This document shows positions 1 through 4,421 of a stretch of DNA of 5,413 bases, in pieces. The stretch is taken from contig NOLC01000136.1 of NCBI GenBank assembly GCA_002256595.1, positions 1-5,413 of the forward strand. The letters are read 5' to 3'. The notes under the pieces are model-generated. The model searched no databases, had not been told where the DNA came from, and saw only the letters and a list, made by a program, of their open reading frames with translations. Every line of letters starts with the position of its first letter. The stretch's first letter is position 1. The DNA comes from Methanosaeta sp. NSP1. Lineage in GTDB: Archaea > Halobacteriota > Methanosarcinia > Methanotrichales > Methanotrichaceae. Both the position numbers and the translations under genes were made by a program.

Positions 1-2
1 GT

Positions 3-833
3 GTAACGGCAGAGGAGGTCGAGGCCGTCCGGAAAGAGTTTAGTAGGGGAAAAAGAGACGCAGTGGTCATGGTCACCGGCCCGCTGGACCGGGCGGAAAA
101 AGCCATGGCCGCAGTACAGGTCAGGGCGACAGAGGCCAAATCCTGCGTTCCGGAGGAGACCCGCCGGGCTCTGCCCGACGGCTGCTCGGAGTACATGAGG
201 CCCCTGCCTGGATCAGCCCGCATGTACCCTGAGACCGATGTGCCCTCGGTGGCCATAACCGAGGATATGATTGCCGCTCTGAGAATGCCTGAGCTCTTCG
301 CCGATCGATCCAAACGATTTGTAGAGCAATATGGCCTGTCCGGAGAGCAGGCCAGGGTCATGGCCGCATCAGCCAGCTATTCATTATTTGAGGAGATATT
401 GAAAAGCTATCCGTCGCTTTCATCATCCATTGTGGTCAGGGCTTTAGAGAGCCTGCCCATAGAGCTGGCCCGAGAGGGAGCGGCAGTCTCTAACCTGACC
501 GATCAGCATTACCGGGACTGTTTTGCCCTCCTCGCCCAGGGCAAGGCGGCCAAAGAAGGGCTGGCCGATCTGCTGCGCACTTTAGCCGAGCATCCGGAGA
601 TGACGGCAGATGAGGCTGCCGGGGCGGCCGGCCTTGCGGGAGTGGATGAAGCTGATGTTGAGAAGGCTGTCAAGGCCATTGTGGCGGCAAAGACGGATAT
701 GGTCCGATCTAAAGGCGATAGGGCCATTGGACCCTTAATGGGCCTGGTGATGAAGGAGCTGAGGGGCAAAGCAGACGGCGGCGTGGTGAGCGCCATATTG
801 AAGAAGGAAATACAAAATATACTAGGCCAGTGA
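3..833 (+). CDS. gatE: Glu-tRNA(Gln) amidotransferase subunit E (GatE), C-terminal part
   Basis: GatE pairs with GatD in the archaeal GatDE enzyme, which amidates Glu-tRNA(Gln) to Gln-tRNA(Gln) in the cytoplasm. GatE carries the tRNA-binding and transamidation parts; GatD supplies ammonia from an amide donor. The frame is open to the left edge (from base 3), so this is a 5'-truncated gene and the GTG/ATG codons near 63-69 are internal. About 276 residues are visible out of a family length of roughly 600-plus. The decisive signature is the stretch reading LPDGCSEYMRPLPGSARMYP followed by ETDVP (bases about 171-242), a GatE hallmark. The part before it (MVTGPLDRAEKAMAAVQVRA) resembles the end of the inserted AspRS-like (GAD) domain. 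The rest is a helical tail resembling the GatB/YqeY domain, ending in AILKKEIQNILGQ. It ends in TGA at 831-833, overlapping the GTG of the next gene. The assignment is secure; the N-terminal half cannot be assessed. Confidence 0.95.
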   Translation, partial: VTAEEVEAVRKEFSRGKRDAVVMVTGPLDRAEKAMAAVQVRATEAKSCVPEETRRALPDGCSEYMRPLPGSARMYPETDVPSVAITEDMIAALRMPELFADRSKRFVEQYGLSGEQARVMAASASYSLFEEILKSYPSLSSSIVVRALESLPIELAREGAAVSNLTDQHYRDCFALLAQGKAAKEGLADLLRTLAEHPEMTADEAAGAAGLAGVDEADVEKAVKAIVAAKTDMVRSKGDRAIGPLMGLVMKELRGKADGGVVSAILKKEIQNILGQ

Positions 834-1951
834 ATCCCGAGAAGACCAGGAAGCCCGACCTCCTCCTCTGGGAGGAGACCATCTTTAAAGAAAGAGATCT
901 CTTCGAGCTAGACCATCTGCCGGAGCACTTCCTGCACCGTGAGTCCCAGATGAACAGCCTCAAGTTCTGCATCCGACCTGCTCTCCAGGGCGGCCGGGCG
1001 GTCAATGCCCTCTGTTTGGGGCCGCCGGGCACAGGCAAGACCACGGCCATATTCAAGCTCTTCGCAGAGATAGAGAGCCACTCTTCAAAGATCATCCCGG
1101 TCCATGTCAACTGCCAGATGGACTCAACCAGGTACTCAGTATTCTATCAGATCTACAAGAAGATCTTCGAGCATTCCCCTCCCTCCAGCGGCATATCCTT
1201 CAAGAGGCTCTTCGAGAAGGTAGCCCAGGAGTCGGCGCAGAGGGAGATGGTTCTGGTGGTGGCGCTGGACGACATCAACTACCTCTTTCACGAGAAGGAG
1301 GTGGACCATGTGCTCTACTCTTTGCTGCGGGCCCATGAGACCTGTCCCGGAGCCAGGATGGCTGTGATAGGGATCATGAGCGAACTGTCTTTGAACTATG
1401 TTCTCGATCCCAGGGTGGTCTCAGTCTTCCAGCCGGAGGAGATCACCTTTCCCCCTTACAGCCGGGCCGAGATAAGGGATATCCTGGGCCGTCGAGCCCA
1501 GATGGGCTTCTACCCGGGCGTGATATCTGAGGAGATCCTGGAGGAGATGGTGGACTGCACTGAGAGGTACGGCGATCTGCGGGTGGGAATAGATCTGCTC
1601 AAGAGGGCCGGGCTCTCGGCAGAGAAGAGGGCCTCCAGGAGCATATCATCCCAGGATGTGGCCGGATCCTGCGACCGATCCCGCCTGATTCATCTCACCT
1701 ATGCCCTAAAGTCCCTCAAGGAGGACGAAATCCGCGTTCTGCGGCTGGCGGCAGAGAAGAAGAGCTGGCGGGCCGGGGAACTGTTCGCCAGCTTTCATGG
1801 CCAGTCCGGGGCAGGATATACCCGTTTTCATGAGATTCTTAAGCTTATAAATGCCGATTTTACCGGAGAGGGCGAGAGGGGCAGAAGCAGGGTCATCAGC
1901 GTGCGCTATGATCCGGAGGAGATCATCAGCCGCCTGGGAGAAGATGCCTGA
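830..1951 (+). CDS. cdc6: Orc1/Cdc6-family replication initiator, divergent ATPase motifs
   Basis: This is a 373-residue AAA+ protein of the archaeal Orc1/Cdc6 family, which binds origin DNA and loads the MCM helicase. The N-terminus matches the family layout (LLLWEETIFKERD, then LPEHFLHRESQM). Walker A is GPPGTGKTT at residues 64-72. The Walker B region is VLVVALDDINYLF at 141-153, with Asp-Asp where Asp-Glu is usual and Asn where the second Asp of DEID is usual. Sensor 1 reads VIGIMSEL (179-186), lacking the usual Asn of ISN. The DPRVVSVFQPEEITFPPYSRAEI segment (193-215) and sensor 2 YGDLRVGIDLLKRAG (247-261) are typical. A winged-helix DNA-binding domain would occupy roughly 285-370. GTG at 830 is the only sensible start. 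It overlaps the gatE TGA as GTGA with no good Shine-Dalgarno site, suggesting translational coupling. The family is certain. Whether this is the main initiator or a paralogue with altered ATP hydrolysis is inference; the motif changes favour a paralogue. Confidence 0.92.
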   Translation: MNPEKTRKPDLLLWEETIFKERDLFELDHLPEHFLHRESQMNSLKFCIRPALQGGRAVNALCLGPPGTGKTTAIFKLFAEIESHSSKIIPVHVNCQMDSTRYSVFYQIYKKIFEHSPPSSGISFKRLFEKVAQESAQREMVLVVALDDINYLFHEKEVDHVLYSLLRAHETCPGARMAVIGIMSELSLNYVLDPRVVSVFQPEEITFPPYSRAEIRDILGRRAQMGFYPGVISEEILEEMVDCTERYGDLRVGIDLLKRAGLSAEKRASRSISSQDVAGSCDRSRLIHLTYALKSLKEDEIRVLRLAAEKKSWRAGELFASFHGQSGAGYTRFHEILKLINADFTGEGERGRSRVISVRYDPEEIISRLGEDA

Positions 1952-1965
1952 TCCACTCGGGGGAA

Positions 1966-2053
1966 GGGCAAATTTCTATGTAGATTCGATGTTTGATAAG
2001 GTCTCTATATAGAGCATATAGGCAAGGGCTTTAACCCGCTGATGTGTTTGCCC
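1966..2053. repeat. Widely spaced inverted repeat GGGCAAA / TTTGCCC in the pst leader region
   Basis: The arms are GGGCAAA at 1966-1972 and TTTGCCC at 2047-2053, an exact 7-bp match separated by 74 bp. The match is imperfectly extended outward (the next outer pair, A1965 and C2054, mismatches). The arms flank the TATA-containing palindrome and the expected transcription start. They could be paired operator half-sites for a phosphate-responsive regulator, or chance. No known archaeal Pho-box consensus is claimed. Confidence 0.3.
2003..2014 (+). promoter_or_regulatory. TATA box within a 12-bp perfect palindrome, probable pst promoter
   Basis: CTCTATATAGAG is a perfect palindrome whose centre (TATATA) fits an archaeal TATA box. 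A purine-rich GATAAGG lies just upstream, where a BRE would be. With the usual spacing of about 25 bp, transcription would begin near 2032-2034, leaving a leader of about 28-50 nt depending on the pstC start chosen. A symmetrical site on the TATA box itself could let a dimeric repressor block TBP. That regulatory reading is inference. Confidence 0.45.
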
Positions 2054-2060
2054 CTCACGT

Positions 2061-2956
2061 ATGGAGCGGAAGAGGATAAAGATGCCCCGCAAGTACGGGG
2101 AGAAGCTGGTCGAGTCTCTTCTATTCATCTCCGCCATCACCTCCATATTGATCATGCTTCTTATCTTCTATTTTCTGATCCATGAGAGCCTCCCTGCGTT
2201 CTCCGCCTTGGGCCTCTTCGACCTCATCTCGGGATCGAAATGGCATCCCTCCGGAGACATCTATGGATTTTTGCCTCTCATCACCGCCTCCATGTTGTGC
2301 TCGACGATCATGATGGTGCCGTGCTTCCGCTAGCCATCTATCTGGCGGAGCTGGCCGGGCCCAGGGCCAAAGCAGTGCTCAAGCCGGCCATAGAACTCCT
2401 GGCCGGAGTGCCCTCCATAGTCTACGGCTTTTTGGGGGTGATCATTCTGGTCTCCTACCTGCAGGACAGCTTTGATATGCTCACCGGCAGGTCCATTCTG
2501 GCCGGATCCATCCTCCTGGGCATCATGTTCATTCCTTATCTCACCACCATCTGCGAGGATGCATTGCGGGCTGTGCCCAGCGAGTTCAAGGAGGGCTCCC
2601 TGGCTCTGGGGGCCAACCGCTGGCAGACCCTGCGCAATGTGACCATACCCGCCGCCTCCTCGGGGATCACTGCCGCAGTTCTCCTCAACATCGGCAGCAT
2701 CATCGGTGAGACCATGGCCGTTCTCCTGGTGGTGGGCAATGTGGCCAGAATAGCTTCCCCCATCTATGATGTCTTCGACCAGGGAGCCACATTCACCTCG
2801 GTCATAGCCGGGGAGATGGGTGAGGTGGCCAGAGGATCAATGCATTATCATGCCCTCTTTGCGGTCGGCTTCGCCCTGCTCATTGTGGTCTCCATCCTCA
2901 GCCTGATCGCCGACTATGCCCGGGCACGCATCCGCCGAAAATTCGGAGGCTACTGA
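2061..2956 (+). pseudogene. pstC: Phosphate ABC transporter permease PstC, frameshifted
   Basis: PstC forms, with PstA, the membrane channel of the PstSCAB high-affinity phosphate importer. The gene is in two frames. The 5' part (2061-2333) encodes an N-terminal membrane helix (VESLLFISAITSILIMLLIFYF) and GDIYGFLPLITASMLCSTIMMVP, then runs into TAG at 2331-2333. The rest resumes in the -1 frame at 2324 as LPLAIYLAELAGPRAK, then AIELLAGVPSIVYGFLGVIILV, the permease EAA loop (EDALRAVPSEFKEGSLALGA, from about 2555) and a last helix before TGA 2954-2956. Restoring one base (or four) gives about 298 residues, a normal PstC length, and rebuilds the expected VPLG-PLAIYL segment. ATG 2061 lacks a Shine-Dalgarno site; ATG 2082 has AGAGGA at 2071-2076 five bases upstream and may be the true start (MPRKYGEKLVESL). 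The lesion could be genuine decay or a sequencing/assembly error. No slippery heptamer supports programmed frameshifting. Confidence 0.85.
2945..2949 (+). promoter_or_regulatory. Shine-Dalgarno GGAGG pointing to an ATG at 2959
   Basis: GGAGG ends nine bases before ATG 2959, just after the pstC stop. It is the best ribosome site at this junction. However, the frame opened at 2959 (MKVKPSASARSEG) is not the PstA frame. The PstA frame begins at ATG 2999, which has GAAGGGG abutting it with no proper spacing. The site therefore argues that translation naturally starts at 2959 and that one base has been changed between 2959 and 2999. Confidence 0.5.
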
Positions 2957-2998
2957 GGATGAAGGTCAAGCCTTCTGCTTCAGCCCGATCCGAAGGGG

Positions 2999-4147
2999 AT
3001 GGCTTTATTCTGGCAGGCAGGGCTTGCCGCCGATATGATCCTGATCATCGGCTCCTACCTCTTCTCCCGGGCAGCATCCCTCAAGACCGTCCCCTTCCTG
3101 GCCCTGGATGCGGTGATCTGTTCTGCAGTTTTATATCTGGTCTACTCCGGAATCATCCATGCCGGATTAACCATCCGCAGGCCTATGGGAATGGGGGCCT
3201 CCTTCGACTACACCTTCTTCTTGCCTCTTGTCTTTCTGGTCTGTAGCCTGCTCTGCATCAAGGATGCCCTGAACATCATCTACGGATACAGCGCCAGGGG
3301 CAGGGAGGCTCTGGTGTTCCTGACGGTCCGGATGTCGGCCATCCTATCCCTGCTGCTGCTGGGCGGAATTCTCCTCGTCATCGTCTACAAGGGGATATGG
3401 GTCATCAACTGGGAGTTTCTGACCCAGCCCCACCGGCGCCTGGGCCAGGCCGGAGGGATCAGCACAGCCATCATGGGCTCCTTTTGGATGGTGATTGGGG
3501 CCATGATAGTCTCCTCGCCCCTGGGGATCGGGGCGGCCATATACCTTCATGAGTACTCCAGAAGCCAGAGGCTCAATCGGCTTATCACCATAGCCGTGAG
3601 CTGCCTGAACGGAGTGCCCTCCGTGGTCTTCGGCCTCTTCGGGCTGGCTTTCTTGGTCAGGTTCTTCGGAGTATCCCTCTTATCCGGCTCCATCATCCTG
3701 GGGCTGATCAATATTCCCACCATCATCCTCACCTGCCAGGAGGCCTTGAAGAGCGTTCCCAATTCTTTGCGGGAGGGGAGCATGGCTCTGGGAGCCACCA
3801 AGTGGCAGACCATCAAAAAGGTGGTTTTGCCCTCGTCTATGCCCGGGATTCTCACCGGCGTGATCATGGGGGTGGCCAAGGCCAGCGGCGAGACGGCGCC
3901 CATTATGTGGACGGCGGTGACATTCACCGCCACGCCGGTGCATATGATCTATGGGGTCATCCCCGACCTATTCCAGCCGGTAAACAACCTGGACTATCAT
4001 CTCCTGAACCTGATCTACTTCCTGGGGGCATGGGATGTGGAGGCCAGGGCCTGGGGAACGGCTCTGGTGCTCATAGCCGTGGTGCTGGGGACAAATTTGC
4101 TGGCCATTGTGGTGCGAAACCGCTATCGAAAGAAGATATCCTGGTGA
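2999..4147 (+). CDS. pstA: Phosphate ABC transporter permease PstA with N-terminal membrane extension
   Basis: This is the second permease of the PstSCAB phosphate importer. The core begins near residue 109 with a membrane helix (SAILSLLLLGGILLVIVYKG). It is followed by the typical INWEFLTQP and GGISTAIMGS segments, SSPLGIGAAIYLHEY (172-186), LNGVPSVVFGLFGLAF, and the EAA loop EALKSVPNSLREGSMALGAT (248-267), which would dock the PstB ATPase. It then has ASGETAPIMWTA and a final helix (GTALVLIAVVLGTNLLAIVV). At 382 residues it is about 90-100 longer than an ordinary PstA; the extra N-terminus has two or three hydrophobic segments (about 13-23, 33-55, 72-94) that I do not recognise. ATG 2999 has poor ribosome-site spacing, whereas ATG 2959, in another frame, has a good one. 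Adding or removing a base in GGGG at 2995-2998 would join the two as ...ARSEG-MALFWQ. TGA 4145-4147 overlaps the remnant pstB start. The family is certain; the start and the integrity of the N-terminus are not. Confidence 0.88.
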   Translation: MALFWQAGLAADMILIIGSYLFSRAASLKTVPFLALDAVICSAVLYLVYSGIIHAGLTIRRPMGMGASFDYTFFLPLVFLVCSLLCIKDALNIIYGYSARGREALVFLTVRMSAILSLLLLGGILLVIVYKGIWVINWEFLTQPHRRLGQAGGISTAIMGSFWMVIGAMIVSSPLGIGAAIYLHEYSRSQRLNRLITIAVSCLNGVPSVVFGLFGLAFLVRFFGVSLLSGSIILGLINIPTIILTCQEALKSVPNSLREGSMALGATKWQTIKKVVLPSSMPGILTGVIMGVAKASGETAPIMWTAVTFTATPVHMIYGVIPDLFQPVNNLDYHLLNLIYFLGAWDVEARAWGTALVLIAVVLGTNLLAIVVRNRYRKKISW

Positions 4148-4185
4148 AGGTGCAAGGAATTGATCTCCTACTGTTTCTCCAATAG
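4144..4185 (+). pseudogene. pstB: pstB 5' remnant (phosphate ABC transporter ATPase), truncated
   Basis: GTG at 4144 overlaps the pstA TGA as GTGA, the same coupling seen between gatE and cdc6. It opens a frame reading MKVQGIDLLLFLQ then TAG 4183-4185. MKVQGIDL matches the usual beginning of PstB (Met-Lys-Val/Ile-x-x-x-x-Leu, followed in intact proteins by a Tyr-Tyr-Gly-type motif), and pstB is the expected gene after pstA. Similarity stops at about codon 8-9. No Walker A, signature or Walker B sequence follows in any frame up to the next gene, so the ATPase has been deleted or displaced. The match is only a few residues, so context carries much of the argument. The alternative is a chance reading of the intergenic sequence. 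Confidence 0.5.
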
Positions 4186-4293
4186 TCTGATTGCATTCGT
4201 CAGCCTTTCTGTTTTTCTAGCTTCATCTATCAGCACATGGTGAGAACGATCTGTCACTGTAACGGATGAAAAGAATATTGACTGATCAAGCCC
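4168..4293 (-). pseudogene. Short minus-strand open frame, possible C-terminal gene remnant
   Basis: On the minus strand an open frame of 41 codons runs from 4293 to a TAG at 4168-4170. It ends in SHHVLIDEARKTERLTNAI then RLLEKQ, a believable amphipathic helical C-terminus. It lacks a normal start codon at its upper end and is cut off there by a stop (TTA at 4294-4296 on the + strand). Its terminal stop falls exactly where pstB similarity ends. It may be the tail of a foreign gene carried in with the rearrangement that removed pstB. I do not recognise the family, and 41 codons can arise by chance. Confidence 0.2.
4205..4218 (+). terminator. T-rich tract, possible archaeal terminator after the pst remnant
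   Basis: The + strand reads CTTTCTGTTTTTCT about 20-35 bases after the truncated pstB frame. Archaeal transcription often ends at T-rich tracts without a hairpin. No strong hairpin precedes it. It is the only such tract between pstA and the next promoter. Confidence 0.3.
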
Positions 4294-4367
4294 TTAGCTA
4301 TAAGACGAAATCAAGAGGTCCGAAATCTATCTAAAATATGAGTTAAGAGTATTTTGCCGCAAGTTTC

Positions 4368-4375
4368 AAATATAT
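4368..4375 (+). promoter_or_regulatory. TATA-like box for the HAD phosphatase gene
   Basis: AAATATAT lies about 50 bases before the ATG at 4422. The usual archaeal spacing puts the transcription start near 4396-4398 and a leader of about 25 nt that contains the ribosome site. TTATAATTTT at 4391-4400 is a competing TATA-like stretch, but it would start transcription almost at the ATG and lose the Shine-Dalgarno site. Confidence 0.4.
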
Positions 4376-4376
4376 C

Positions 4377-4388
4377 ACACATATGTGT
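4377..4388. promoter_or_regulatory. 12-bp perfect palindrome ACACATATGTGT, possible operator
   Basis: ACACATATGTGT is perfectly self-complementary and sits between the TATA-like box and the predicted transcription start of the downstream gene, a place where archaeal repressors commonly bind. The flanking bases do not extend the symmetry. The regulator is unknown. Confidence 0.35.
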
Positions 4389-4410
4389 CTGTTATAATTT
4401 TGGGAATTAA

Positions 4411-4415
4411 GGAGG
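4411..4415 (+). promoter_or_regulatory. Strong Shine-Dalgarno site fixing the HAD gene start
   Basis: GGAGG within AAGGAGGAAG ends six bases before ATG 4422. This is the best-matched ribosome site in the window. It selects the first ATG over the in-frame ATG at 4428. Confidence 0.8.
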
Positions 4416-4421
4416 AAGAAT

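Larger units (their letters stand above)
4186..4421. other. AT-rich intergenic segment between the pst remnant and the HAD gene
   Basis: No complete gene is visible on either strand. Base composition is clearly more AT-rich than the GC-rich gatE-pstA block. The segment holds a T-rich tract (4205-4218), the upper part of a minus-strand fragment, a TATA-like box (4368-4375) and a palindrome (4377-4388). No tRNA or other structured RNA was recognised. Confidence 0.6.

Noticed and set aside
509..796. Minus-strand open frame inside gatE
   Set aside because: It lies antisense to a clearly conserved GatE region, has a low-complexity Ala/Ser/Pro-rich product and no ribosome site; it is a shadow of GC-rich coding.
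709..1110. Minus-strand open frame across the gatE-cdc6 junction
   Set aside because: It is antisense to two confident genes with no recognisable product.
1952..2060. Replication origin with origin-recognition boxes next to the initiator gene
   Set aside because: Origins often lie beside orc1/cdc6, and a G run occurs at 1959-1963, but I found no inverted pair of ORB-like elements and no long AT-rich unwinding region.
2316..2333. Programmed -1 ribosomal frameshift in pstC
   Set aside because: There is no X-XXY-YYZ slippery heptamer and no obvious stimulatory hairpin, and PstC is not known to be expressed this way; a mutation or sequence error is simpler.
3547..3943. Overlapping minus-strand open frames inside pstA
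   Set aside because: The + strand encodes conserved PstA motifs here; the antisense products have no domain character.
3802..4143. Alternative + frame over the end of pstA
   Set aside because: Over pstA it is a His/Gly-rich out-of-frame reading. Only its last codons, from GTG 4144, are meaningful, as the pstB start.
4186..4421. Insertion sequence or transposon at the pst break
   Set aside because: No terminal inverted repeats, target-site duplication or transposase motif is visible in the window.
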